Assembly: GCF_003399635.1 (NCBI RefSeq)
Contig: NZ_NBXB01000045.1
Span: 62,001 to 126,000, forward strand
Direction of reading: 5' to 3'
Length of the DNA stretch: 64,000 nt
From: Subtercola boreus
GTDB taxonomy: Bacteria > Actinomycetota > Actinomycetes > Actinomycetales > Microbacteriaceae
Below the pieces are notes generated by a model, which worked only from the letters and a program-made list of their open reading frames with translations, searched no databases and had not been told where the DNA came from. The first letter of the stretch is position 1, and every line of letters starts with the position of its first letter. A program made the position numbers and the translations under genes. Of this stretch, positions 7,365 to 15,153 are shown piece after piece.

Positions 7365-8183
7365 CTATCGCGCCACTAGGAATCCTTCGAGCGGGGGGAA
7401 AATCTGGTCCCGTAGGTAGCCCTCGATCAATGCGAGCGTCTCTATCACGTCCCAGCCCTCGTATTGACCCGTCTCCTGGTTGAATGCAATCCGGAAGCGA
7501 AGCTGCTGAATCATCGCCATCTCATTGACCACCCCATCAACGTTCGTGACCTCCCAACCCTCCTCCGGTGATGAAACGTGCGCCTCGGTCCTGAAATTGC
7601 TGCCCCAGAACGCAGCCGGCGCAACGTTGCCCCGAAGCTTTAGCACCTCGAACCGTACGTCGATGTCGTCTCCGACAGCAAGAGTAAGGAGCGGTGAGCG
7701 GTGCTTGTCCACGGCCGCCAGGACGTTGAGTACACAAAGAGGGTCTCGATATGGCTCGTCGGGCGACATGATGAACGGCTGGCGTGAGTAGATGAACTCC
7801 GCCACAGCGTCGCTGACCCCGTTCATCCAGCGAGACTGATCCTTCCACTCCTTTGCCGATGTGGCCACCGGAAATTGGGTCCGCGACCTGTTGGCGGTCG
7901 GGGTGTTCTTCAGGACCAACTCTTGAGTAATGTACTCAAGCGAGGCTCGCAGATCTTGAACTATGTGGCTCAAGTTTGTGGCCCATTCGCGCGGAAGAGG
8001 GTCGGCATCCACCTCATAGCGCTTCGTCTGCTCCGCGGTTGACCGAACGTGTGGTGGTTCCTCGCTGAAGTACGCGCCAGCATCCGCGATGAAAGACAAG
8101 ATGCCAGCCTTGGCCGAATCAAGCTTCAACCACCCCTCAGACCGATGCTCAGCCGATCCGCCATTTGTCATGTCCCGAAGCAT
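7365..8183 (-). CDS. Hypothetical cargo (moron) protein
   Basis: 272 residues, transcribed against the surrounding phage genes and with lower GC than its neighbours. It begins MLRDMTNGGSAEH; the inner ATG at codon 5 is an alternative start. There is no signal peptide, no transmembrane segment and no catalytic motif I can name. Its position between the early operon and that operon's apparent rightward terminator (8292-8317) suggests insertion as an independent unit, as prophage-borne fitness or defence genes often are (inference). Confidence 0.72.
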   Translation of the reverse strand: MLRDMTNGGSAEHRSEGWLKLDSAKAGILSFIADAGAYFSEEPPHVRSTAEQTKRYEVDADPLPREWATNLSHIVQDLRASLEYITQELVLKNTPTANRSRTQFPVATSAKEWKDQSRWMNGVSDAVAEFIYSRQPFIMSPDEPYRDPLCVLNVLAAVDKHRSPLLTLAVGDDIDVRFEVLKLRGNVAPAAFWGSNFRTEAHVSSPEEGWEVTNVDGVVNEMAMIQQLRFRIAFNQETGQYEGWDVIETLALIEGYLRDQIFPPLEGFLVAR

Positions 8184-8291
8184 AGTCAGCGAATCTCACG
8201 CCTGACACGCCGCAAGGGCCGTTCGGCGTGCAATAAATGTGGAAAGTGTGGAAGATGAAACATGTTGGATGGCTTTCGCCGTCCCGAATGA

Positions 8292-8317
8292 GGCCCAGCA
8301 GAGATGCGGGCCTTTTT
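8292..8317 (+). terminator. Rho-independent terminator, rightward
   Basis: GGCCC at 8292-8296 pairs with GGGCC at 8308-8312 and is followed by five T residues. The oriented T-run makes it a rightward terminator, although the nearest upstream gene (7365-8183) is leftward. It may be the original end of the early operon, displaced by the cargo gene. The rest of 8184-8476 shows no convincing gene. Confidence 0.6.
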
Positions 8318-8351
8318 CATTGGCAGCTCACCACCCTTCGGGAAATGAGCC

Positions 8352-8378
8352 GCCCGGGCGCCTGAACACCGCCCGGGC
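8352..8378 (-). terminator. GC-rich hairpin, probable end of leftward operon
   Basis: GCCCGGGCG at 8352-8360 and CGCCCGGGC at 8370-8378 form a perfect 9-bp stem with a 9-base loop, about 100 bases past the stop of the leftward operon. There is no strong T-run, so termination is likely but not certain. Confidence 0.5.
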
Positions 8379-8476
8379 CTTCCCTCTTCCGGTGGGGCGT
8401 CAACGAGACCATGCTCTCGAAGGACACTCACGACGGTGTCCATACTTCACCGAGGTGCACCTGCGCCCCCCGGCAG

Positions 8477-8728
8477 CTACTTCTCCGAGTTCGTCGCCTT
8501 GATCAGCCCGTGCTGAGTCATCCCCACGGCTTCGGCCAGCGCACGCCAGGTGATGCCCGCCTCACGAGCCTTGAGGGTCAGCTCCCGCCGGCGAGCAAGG
8601 ATCTCGTCACGTCGTGCGTCGACGTCCCGCAGCTCGGCACCGAGCGCACGCATTTCTTCGATCTCATCGGCCATGTCACGAGGGTACACAACCGCGTTGC
8701 CTTCGGGCAGGAAGTGGTGCATCGTCAC
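8477..8728 (-). CDS. Small HTH-like phage protein
   Basis: 83 residues from GTG (8728-8726), which forms a GTGA overlap with the upstream gene. A shorter product from ATG at 8674 is possible. A charged helical segment (residues about 20-50) is followed by AREAGITWRALAEAVGMTQHGLIKA, a clear helix-turn-helix in the style of small phage repressors or accessory regulators. Last gene of the leftward operon. Confidence 0.65.
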   Translation of the reverse strand: MTMHHFLPEGNAVVYPRDMADEIEEMRALGAELRDVDARRDEILARRRELTLKAREAGITWRALAEAVGMTQHGLIKATNSEK

Positions 8729-9012
8729 GACGTTGACTCGGCTTCTGGGAACGAGACACGATTGAACAGCTGCGTGATCCGTAGCTTCCGGTACGACTTC
8801 GCCTGATCGGACTCCGCGGCCGGCGTGACCTTCTCGTACCCGTTGAGATAGGGCGTTACGTTCTCGTTCCTGAAGATGCCGCCCTGCGTCCACGTGGTCG
8901 TCGCCTGCTCGGGGGAATCCCACCCGGACTCGGTGAGGCTCGATGACACGACGCGGCGGTCACCGGCCGGGCTGATGTAGCCGGACTCGATGAGGATCAT
9001 GCACTCGCTCAC
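8725..9012 (-). CDS. Hypothetical phage protein
   Basis: 95 residues from GTG (9012-9010), preceded by GGAGG at ideal distance and overlapping the previous stop (GTGA). This is better supported than the ATG four codons later. Residues GYISPAGDRRVVSS and a C-terminal basic segment (KSYRKLRITQLFNRV) are visible, but no family is recognised. Confidence 0.65.
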   Translation of the reverse strand: MSECMILIESGYISPAGDRRVVSSSLTESGWDSPEQATTTWTQGGIFRNENVTPYLNGYEKVTPAAESDQAKSYRKLRITQLFNRVSFPEAESTS

Positions 9013-9380
9013 AGCGCCACCTCCGTGAGGTCCGCCACAGCGAGGCAGGCCTGCACCGCGTAGTAGTCGCCACCGAAGTCGTGTGGCTGATCCCAACGCC
9101 CAGGATGCGCGGCGATCTGGTCACGCGCCCACCGCTCGGCGGCCGGGCTGACCTTCCGGGACGCGTTGATGTGGGCGTGACCCCCGAGCTTCACGTCGAA
9201 CGGTTGGGTGACCTCGCGCATCTGCTTGTCGGTCGGTCCGTCAGTCCAGCTGAGTCGCAGCCAGCCGTAGCCGGTGCCCCTCGTCCCGGTGAGACTGAAC
9301 TTGAGTCCCGGGAACGCGGCACGGATCGCCTTGCGCGCCTCCGCAGCGATCGTGACTGGTGTGTCGTACGTGGTGTCCAT
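9009..9380 (-). CDS. LPD29-like domain protein
   Basis: 123 residues. The segment EARKAIRAAFPGLKFS followed by WLRLSWTDGPTDKQM resembles the LPD29 domain of large polyvalent phage and plasmid proteins, here as a free-standing small protein. LPD domains occur on proteins delivered with or expressed early by mobile elements; the function of LPD29 is unknown. ATG at 9380 follows the upstream stop by two bases. Confidence 0.6.
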   Translation of the reverse strand: MDTTYDTPVTIAAEARKAIRAAFPGLKFSLTGTRGTGYGWLRLSWTDGPTDKQMREVTQPFDVKLGGHAHINASRKVSPAAERWARDQIAAHPGRWDQPHDFGGDYYAVQACLAVADLTEVAL

Positions 9381-9382
9381 GG

Positions 9383-9637
9383 TTAGGCCTCCGTGTTGTG
9401 TGAGCGGGTGACGGTGAGTGGTGCCCTGCCGGCGTATTCCATCGGCCGGGCGCATCCTTCCGCGGTGATGGTCATGATCAGGCGGTAGCCGACGAGAGTG
9501 ACGATGCCTTCGACCTTGGTGACGAGGTGGTCGGTGGTCTTCCAGCGCCCTGCAGGGGTGAAGGTCTGGAAGTGGATGGTGTCGCCGACCTTGATGTGTC
9601 GTGCCTCGATGGTCTCGGTCGGTTCGTTCGTCGTCAT
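9383..9637 (-). CDS. Small hypothetical phage protein, first gene of leftward operon
   Basis: 84 residues, predicted all-beta (HIKVGDTIHFQTFTPAGRW, HLVTKVEGIVTLVGYRLIMTI), suggesting a small barrel or OB-like fold. It leads a four-gene leftward operon and lies just downstream of the repeat cluster at 9641-9700, the likely promoter/operator. Function unknown. Confidence 0.65.
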   Translation of the reverse strand: MTTNEPTETIEARHIKVGDTIHFQTFTPAGRWKTTDHLVTKVEGIVTLVGYRLIMTITAEGCARPMEYAGRAPLTVTRSHNTEA

Positions 9638-9640
9638 GTG

Positions 9641-9700
9641 ACTGGGTTACACAACTTAGTTACACATCACAACCCAGTTGCACAACACGGTCACACGACC
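9641..9700. promoter_or_regulatory. Repeat cluster between divergent operons, probable operator
   Basis: About 60 bases hold four degenerate copies of a roughly 15-base unit with core GTTACACAAC (near 9645, 9659, 9676 and 9689). A perfect inverted repeat ACTGGGTT (9641-9648) / AACCCAGT (9671-9678) lies within the array. It sits between the leftward operon and the terminase operon. Helically phased repeats of this kind usually bind a regulator; which one is not known. Confidence 0.55.
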
Positions 9701-9764
9701 AACACAGCCCAGCCGGCCAGGAGCCGGAGAGCCCGCCCCCATTCCGTGAACGAGGTGATCGACC

Positions 9765-10295
9765 GTGGCCCGTTCACCGATGAACATCCAAACGCGCACA
9801 GCGGCACGCGAGCTGTTCGACGCTGGTGTCAGCCGCAACGAGATCGCCCGTCGGCTGGACCTCGATCCGGCCACGGTCACTCGGTGGGCGCGCTCCGAAG
9901 GTCTGGAGTTCGACCGCTCGTCTACCGAGCAGGCGACGAAGGCGCACGTGGTCGACCTGGTTGCTGCGCGGATCCGGCTGGCGGAGAAGATGTCCGCTGT
10001 GGCTGAGGAGATGCTCGACGAGGTCAACGAGGAGTATCTGGTCTTCAGCTTCGGAGGGAAGGACAACACCTACGCTGAGCACACTCTCCCGGCTGCCCCT
10101 GTCGAGGTGAAGCGGTCCATCGTCGTGACTGCTGGGATCGCGTTCGACAAGCTGACCCGGATCGTGGAGAAGGACAACGGCGGTCTCGGTGAGACGGTCG
10201 GTGTCATCGAGCTGTTCGCCTCGAACCTGACCGCGGCCGCTGAGATGCTGCGCGCGCAGGGCGAGACTCCGCTCGGCGATGACGATGCAGCTTGA
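9765..10295 (+). CDS. Terminase small subunit
   Basis: 176 residues from GTG 9765. The N-terminus (AARELFDAGVSRNEIARRLDLDPATVTRWAR) is a helix-turn-helix that recognises the packaging site. A long central helix and a C-terminal oligomerisation region follow. It overlaps the large subunit gene by 17 bases, the usual order for headful or cos packaging operons. It is the first late gene. Confidence 0.85.
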   Translation: MARSPMNIQTRTAARELFDAGVSRNEIARRLDLDPATVTRWARSEGLEFDRSSTEQATKAHVVDLVAARIRLAEKMSAVAEEMLDEVNEEYLVFSFGGKDNTYAEHTLPAAPVEVKRSIVVTAGIAFDKLTRIVEKDNGGLGETVGVIELFASNLTAAAEMLRAQGETPLGDDDAA

Positions 10296-11598
10296 CTCGA
10301 AGTTCCTCGCGTACCTGCTCACGAAGCTGTCGCGCGCGCAGATCCTGTCCATCGTCGACAGTGAGGCTCGCCGCATCGCGTTGTGGTCGGGTGCTGTGTC
10401 GGCAGGGAAGACGTTCGCGTCTCTGATCGCGTTCCTCATCGCGGTGTCGAAGGCGCCCACGAACGGTCTGATCGTCATCGTCGGTGTGAGCATCGACACG
10501 ATCTACACGAACGTGTTCACGCAGCTGATGAACGTGGAGCTGTTCGGGTCCCGCATCGTCGACCAGATCAGCTACACGCCCGGCGCGACGAAGGCGATGA
10601 TCCTCGGCCGTGAAGTACTCCTCGTCGGCGCGCTCAACGCCGCCTCGGTGAAACGCATTCAGGGTAAGACGATCGGTCTCGTGTACGTCGACGAGGCGAC
10701 GCTGCTGCTGGAGCCGTTCTGGGACATGCTCATCACCCGCCTCCGCGTCGAGGGTGCGCGTCTCCTCGGGACGATGAACCCGGCGTCGCTGAATCACTTC
10801 ATCCGCACGAAGTGGATCAAGCAGGCCGACAAGCAGGACGTCGTCCACTTCCACATGACGATGTACGACAACCCGTCGCTGCCCGCCTGGTACGTCGCGC
10901 AGATGGAACGCTCCTTCGCGGGCGTGTTCTACGACCGGATGATCAAGGGTCTCTGGACGAACGCGGCCGGCGCGGTCTACCCGATGTGGGACACGAACCG
11001 TCACGTCATCCAGTTCGACCAGATGCCGCGCATCTCCCGGATCCTCGGCAACGGCATTGACTTCGGTACCTCGAACGCCTCCGCCGGGCTCATGGTCGGT
11101 CTGTCCGCTGAGACTCGGCCCCGCCTGATCCTGATGGACGAGTGGCGCTACGACCCCCGCGACAACAACGGGCTCACCATGGCGCCATCCGACCAGGCGA
11201 AACGGTACGTCAACTGGGTGAACCTGAAGACGCACCACCCGACGCAGCAGTACCTCGGTGAGCCGGAGTACCACATCGTCGACCCGGCCGCCGCCGCGTT
11301 CAAGGCGGAGCTCCGCAAGGAACCGTTCAACCTCACCCCCATCTCCGCTCACAACGATGTGCTCGCTGGCATCGGCTCCGTCGCGTCTCTGCTCGCCAAC
11401 GACCGCCTCGCTGTCGTCGCCGGGAAGTGCGCGGGCTGGGAGTCGGAAGTCACCGAGTACGTGTGGGACGAGAAGGCCACCGCCGAGGGCAAGGACGAGG
11501 TCGTCAAGAAGGATGACCACTCCCTCGACGCTGGCCGGTACGGCATCCACACCACCCGCTCCGAGTGGACCTACGAACTGCTCGACCAAGCCGCCTGA
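10279..11598 (+). CDS. Terminase large subunit
   Basis: 439 residues. It translocates phage DNA into the prohead and cuts it. The ATPase part has a deviant Walker A SGAVSAGKT (37-45) and Walker B GLVYVDE (133-139). The RuvC/RNase H-like nuclease part supplies Asp261 (GIDFGTS), Asp335 (HIVDPAA) and the DDHSLDAGRYG acidic cluster (412-417). Length and motifs fit the PBSX/XtmB-like group. Confidence 0.95.
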   Translation: MTMQLDSKFLAYLLTKLSRAQILSIVDSEARRIALWSGAVSAGKTFASLIAFLIAVSKAPTNGLIVIVGVSIDTIYTNVFTQLMNVELFGSRIVDQISYTPGATKAMILGREVLLVGALNAASVKRIQGKTIGLVYVDEATLLLEPFWDMLITRLRVEGARLLGTMNPASLNHFIRTKWIKQADKQDVVHFHMTMYDNPSLPAWYVAQMERSFAGVFYDRMIKGLWTNAAGAVYPMWDTNRHVIQFDQMPRISRILGNGIDFGTSNASAGLMVGLSAETRPRLILMDEWRYDPRDNNGLTMAPSDQAKRYVNWVNLKTHHPTQQYLGEPEYHIVDPAAAAFKAELRKEPFNLTPISAHNDVLAGIGSVASLLANDRLAVVAGKCAGWESEVTEYVWDEKATAEGKDEVVKKDDHSLDAGRYGIHTTRSEWTYELLDQAA

Positions 11599-11618
11599 CC
11601 TACACGAATGGGAGTCTC

Positions 11619-13217
11619 ATGGCTGACGCCTTCCCTCCCGCCCCGTTCGATGTCGCGCTGAAGCAGATGGCGATCTACGACGCGTACTACTCGAACCAGC
11701 TCGAGCTCCTCACCGGCAACGCTGGGTCGCCTGTCACGCACGTGCGGAACGGTGTCGGGTACTCCGGTGGGCTGCAGGGTGTCATCGCGAAGGCGACCAT
11801 CGGTGTGCCCGCCGGCGAGAACCGTTCCTCGCTCGGCATCCCCGTCGCCGGCGATCTCGCGCAGCTGTCAGCTGACCTGCTGTTCGGTGAGCCCGCGAAG
11901 ATCACCCTCCCCGACTCGACGGACACCACCGACGAGAAGGCGACCCCGGAGCGGAAGGCCGCGCAGGAACGCCTCGAGCTGATCATGTCGTCCGATGAGG
12001 CGCACGCTGAGATGCTGCGCTCCGGTGAGTACGCTGCAGCGCACGGCGGCGCGTACCTCGGTGTCGTGTGGGACGCCTCCGTCCTCGACCACGTTTGGTT
12101 TCGCACCTACCGCGCTGACTGCGCCCTCCCGGAGTACAAGTACGGCCGCCTGACGGCCGTGACGCTGTGGACGGACTACGAGAAGGAAGACGACACCTAC
12201 CGTCTCCTCGAACGCCACACACCTGGGTTCATCACGTACTCGCTGTGGAAGGGCGAGACCGGCGTGAAGGGCCGTCAGGTTCCCCTCGACACGATCGAGG
12301 AGACAGCGCACTACCTCGCCATCCGCGACGTGTCCGGCAAGGAGATCCTGCCCGAAGCGGAAACCCTCGACCAGGTCGTCCGCACCGGTGTGCAGTGGCT
12401 CGCGGTCGAGTTTTACCCGAACATGCTCCCCAACCCAATGTGGGACAAGAAGGGTGTGCTCGCGAACCTCGGCCGGTCCGACTTCTACGGCCTCGAATCG
12501 CTCTTCGACCGCATCAACGGGATCTGGTCATCGCTGATGCGCGACTTCGACAACGGTGCCGGCCGTCTGACCGTCCCCGAGTCGTACCTCCGCCTCAACG
12601 GGCCCGGGAAGGGCGCCTCATTCGACATGGGCCGGCAGATCTACTCCCCCGTCGGCGGTCTCGTCGACGACGGCAAGGGTGGAACGATCACACTCTCCCA
12701 GTTCGAGATCCGCGTCGACGAGCATCTCGGCACCATCGAGGCGCTGAAGCGTCAGATCGCGCAGACCGCCGGATACTCGGTGTCACATTTCGGTATCCAC
12801 GACACGGGAACGAAGACCGCGACCGAGGTGAACGACGACCGCACCGACAGTGAGCGGACCCGCGATAAGAAGGCCATGTACGTCCGGCCGGCGCTCGCGC
12901 GTCTCGCCCGGACCGCGCTCGCAATCGACGGGTTCGTGTTCCCCGGCAAGGGTGGCGCTGTCATCGAGGATCTGCCCGACATCGAGTTCGCTGAGGTCTC
13001 GCAGGTCGACCCCGAGTCTCGTGCACGCACGATCCAGATGCTCGACGCTGCACGTTCCGTGTCGATCCGGACGAAGGTGCGGATGGCTCAGCCTGGTCTC
13101 GATGAGCAGGAAGCCGACGAAGAGGCCGACGCGATCCGAGTCGAGAACGGTCTCGCCCCGTCGACGGACCCCACGACGTTCACCGGCGATGGGCCCCCAC
13201 CCGATGAGGTGCCCTGA
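11619..13217 (+). CDS. Portal protein
   Basis: 532 residues, right size and place (after large terminase) for a portal, the 12-fold ring through which DNA enters. Features such as FGEPAKITLP, the acidic C-terminal region and a helical segment with IAQTAGYSVSHFGIHDTGTKTATEVN resemble A118/SPP1-type portals. ATG 11619 follows GGGAGT. The stop overlaps the next small ORF (TGATG). Confidence 0.88.
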   Translation: MADAFPPAPFDVALKQMAIYDAYYSNQLELLTGNAGSPVTHVRNGVGYSGGLQGVIAKATIGVPAGENRSSLGIPVAGDLAQLSADLLFGEPAKITLPDSTDTTDEKATPERKAAQERLELIMSSDEAHAEMLRSGEYAAAHGGAYLGVVWDASVLDHVWFRTYRADCALPEYKYGRLTAVTLWTDYEKEDDTYRLLERHTPGFITYSLWKGETGVKGRQVPLDTIEETAHYLAIRDVSGKEILPEAETLDQVVRTGVQWLAVEFYPNMLPNPMWDKKGVLANLGRSDFYGLESLFDRINGIWSSLMRDFDNGAGRLTVPESYLRLNGPGKGASFDMGRQIYSPVGGLVDDGKGGTITLSQFEIRVDEHLGTIEALKRQIAQTAGYSVSHFGIHDTGTKTATEVNDDRTDSERTRDKKAMYVRPALARLARTALAIDGFVFPGKGGAVIEDLPDIEFAEVSQVDPESRARTIQMLDAARSVSIRTKVRMAQPGLDEQEADEEADAIRVENGLAPSTDPTTFTGDGPPPDEVP

Positions 13218-13309
13218 TGGGCCTCATCTTCGCGGGCATCGGTGTCGCCGCGATCATCGCTGCAGGGCTGATCGTGTGGGCACTGTTCGTCGGCGACCCA
13301 GGTGAGTGA
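13217..13309 (+). CDS. 30-aa single-transmembrane microprotein
   Basis: ATG 13217 overlaps the portal stop (TGATG). The product is almost entirely one membrane helix (LIFAGIGVAAIIAAGLIVWALF) with a short GDPGE tail. Translational coupling is the main evidence; function unknown. Confidence 0.5.
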   Translation: MGLIFAGIGVAAIIAAGLIVWALFVGDPGE

Positions 13310-13311
13310 TC

Positions 13312-13467
13312 GTGTCGTGCGCTCGCTGCGGTGAGACTGGCGCCCACCTGGTGCCCGCCCGTCGCGGCCGTCTCACGGGGTACTACTGCCTCGACGAGTC
13401 GGCCGACGTCGACTGCTTCACCCTGTCGAAATGGGCCGGTTTCCCGGAACTCGACATGTGCCTCTAG
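13312..13467 (+). CDS. 51-aa zinc-finger-like microprotein
   Basis: GTG 13312 follows the previous stop by two bases. The product has CARC near the N-terminus, then C, C and a final MCL, a probable zinc site. Its last ten bases lie inside the tRNA-Trp gene, so both cannot be freely optimised; the CDS may be a read-in product. Confidence 0.45.
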   Translation: MSCARCGETGAHLVPARRGRLTGYYCLDESADVDCFTLSKWAGFPELDMCL

Positions 13468-13530
13468 CTCAATTGGCAGAGCACCCGGCTCCAACCCGGG
13501 AGGTTGCAGGTTCGATCCCTGCGGGGCCCG
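13458..13530 (+). tRNA. tRNA-Trp (anticodon CCA)
   Basis: All arms can be drawn. The D-stem is GCTC/GAGC, the anticodon stem CCCGG/CCGGG has loop CTCCAAC giving CCA, and the T-arm is GCAGG-TTCGATC-CCTGC. The acceptor is 13458-13464 with 13523-13529 and discriminator G; it carries one U-C mismatch at the second pair. The 3' CCA is not encoded. It sits inside the head gene block and overlaps the end of a 51-residue ORF. Confidence 0.82.
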
Positions 13531-13600
13531 CGGACACGAGAGAGCCGCGCAGCCGGCCTAACCCCTGAACTGCGGGGGCGGGCATACGGATCGACGTCTC

Positions 13601-13834
13601 TCACCCTACGGTCTCGCCCCTGACCGTCCCCGCTTGGTCGTCCGGATCGAATGTATAAGCGATCGGATCCTCGTAGGTCCACTGACCGTCGAACGTCCCG
13701 TAGCCAGTGCGCGAGTAGGTCCCTCCCTCCACGCCGATCGTTTGAGGTAGCTGCCCGGCGTCATCCATGCACTGGACGGGCTGGCGGCCAGGCCGCGGGC
13801 CGCCGACAAAGGTCGCTTCTACTGAATTCACCAT
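13601..13834 (-). CDS. Small hypothetical protein, leftward
   Basis: 77 residues on the strand opposite to the late genes. The C-terminal half (GTYSRTGYGTFDGQWTYEDP and an acidic run) reads as a natural beta-rich protein, while the other frames do not. No family recognised; a small cargo gene. Confidence 0.5.
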   Translation of the reverse strand: MVNSVEATFVGGPRPGRQPVQCMDDAGQLPQTIGVEGGTYSRTGYGTFDGQWTYEDPIAYTFDPDDQAGTVRGETVG

Positions 13835-13917
13835 GACCTGAACCTATCGGAGGGCCACCATGCACACACCCTCGGAGCCTTCGCCGTCTCGCCGTAGTCC
13901 GCAAGCAGGTTGCCCGA

Positions 13918-14064
13918 ATGAACGAGTCTGCCCGGGTCGTCCGCGCCGAGCTTGAGCGTGGCGGCCAGCACGGCGGAACCGTGTTCGAAAACTCTGGCTT
14001 CCGCGAGCGCATGTGGGAACCGGACTACTCGCGGCCCAAGATCGGCTTCGGAGGCGACCAGTGA
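13918..14064 (+). CDS. Small hypothetical phage protein (48 aa, possibly frameshifted 5' end)
   Basis: ATG 13918 has a poor ribosome site, but the upstream frame continues naturally for about 19 codons without a start. A strong site (GGAGGGCCACC) with ATG lies at 13860 in a neighbouring frame. Removing one C from the CCC run at 13869-13871 would join them into a 67-residue protein. The stop overlaps the next GTG (GTGA). Confidence 0.5.
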   Translation: MNESARVVRAELERGGQHGGTVFENSGFRERMWEPDYSRPKIGFGGDQ

Positions 14065-14387
14065 CCAACCCGGTGATGACGAAGCACATCGACGACGCCG
14101 ACGAAACGCCCCGCTACCACTGGTGGTGTCCGGGATGCGATGCCCTCCATGTCTTCGATAAGCGCTGGATGATGACGGGGACGCTCGAAGCCCCCACGTT
14201 CGACGGATCCTACCTGTCGCGCCACAACCGTTGGAACCCAGAGACCGGCGAGCACGACATCCCGCTAGGGAACATCTGCCACAGCTACGTCCGCGTCGGC
14301 CGGATCGAGTACCTCGGCGACTGCACACACGAGCTCGTCGGTCAGACCGTCGACATGGTGCCGCTGCCTGCTGGATGGGCAGACTAG
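14061..14387 (+). CDS. DUF6527-like phage protein
   Basis: 108 residues from GTG 14061. HWWCPGCDALHVF, the EAPTFDGSYL segment, CHSYVRVGRIEYLGDCTHELVGQTV and the Pro-rich end match a small Cys/His protein family common in phages and sometimes mislabelled ammonia monooxygenase. Four or five conserved Cys/His residues suggest a zinc fold. Function unknown. Its end overlaps the convergent gene by 4 bases. Confidence 0.7.
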   Translation: MTNPVMTKHIDDADETPRYHWWCPGCDALHVFDKRWMMTGTLEAPTFDGSYLSRHNRWNPETGEHDIPLGNICHSYVRVGRIEYLGDCTHELVGQTVDMVPLPAGWAD

Positions 14388-15121
14388 GCCGGAGGGCCCG
14401 CCGTCAGGGATTGCACGCTGGAAGCACCGCCGACGAGAATCCCTGCCAACTGGATACCCACCCACGCAACGGGTGCGATCTTCGCCAAGGCGAGGCGGAT
14501 TTTGTCGCGGGCCTGCCCTGACTCCTCGGTGTCGTCTAACCCGGCCATGATGCGACTGAGTACGCCGTAGAGCTCGTTGATCCTCTTTACCAAGTCGACC
14601 GAGCCGAACAGGTGGTTCTCTTCGAGCAGCTTGCGGATCTCGGAGACAAGTTCGAACACGTACTCCCTTTGCAGGGTGCTCAAACCGAGCGATTCGTCGG
14701 AAAGCAGAGCGAAGACGTCCGTCAGACCTTCTGATACCGTCGCCCGCTGTTCTTGGCTCGGCCCCACCGACGGTGAGAGGCCGTCGATCACCTCTGCCAG
14801 GGAGATCAGCAGTCCGATCGCCCACTGAGGGATGAGTCCAGCCTCCCCCTGAGGCGTCGACCACGCGAAGTCGGCCGAGAAAATGCCTCGGTAGCAAGCA
14901 ATCACGGCAGGTTCATAATGATCAATCGGTCGACCTGCAGCAGCCATGACTGCGAGCATCCGGTCGGTGTCTTCGAGCAGGTCAATCGCGTGGCCCTGTG
15001 TTCGCCAGAATTCGAGGCTGCCGGGGGCGGCACCCTCTCGGGTGCCATAGATCGACTGCCCTTCCAGCTTGTCCCGCCATCCGACGAGTAGTTGCGCCAG
15101 TTCTCTTGCTGAGTTCCCCAT
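14384..15121 (-). CDS. Hypothetical cargo protein inserted in head module
   Basis: 245 residues, leftward inside an otherwise rightward late block. It is helical and acidic, with one C-terminal hydrophobic segment (IAPVAWVGIQLAGILVGGAS) that may anchor it to the membrane. No known domain. Opposite orientation, its own upstream space and weaker GC bias mark it as a moron expressed from the prophage (inference). Confidence 0.7.
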   Translation of the reverse strand: MGNSARELAQLLVGWRDKLEGQSIYGTREGAAPGSLEFWRTQGHAIDLLEDTDRMLAVMAAAGRPIDHYEPAVIACYRGIFSADFAWSTPQGEAGLIPQWAIGLLISLAEVIDGLSPSVGPSQEQRATVSEGLTDVFALLSDESLGLSTLQREYVFELVSEIRKLLEENHLFGSVDLVKRINELYGVLSRIMAGLDDTEESGQARDKIRLALAKIAPVAWVGIQLAGILVGGASSVQSLTAGPPA

Positions 15122-15153
15122 GAGCCGATAATACCGACGCTGGAGGCCGCTCC

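Noticed and set aside
8186-8443. Minus-strand 85-residue ORF between cargo gene and leftward operon
   Set aside because: Composition is Arg/Pro/His-rich and it runs through two hairpins; no ribosome site, no coupling. Treated as non-coding.
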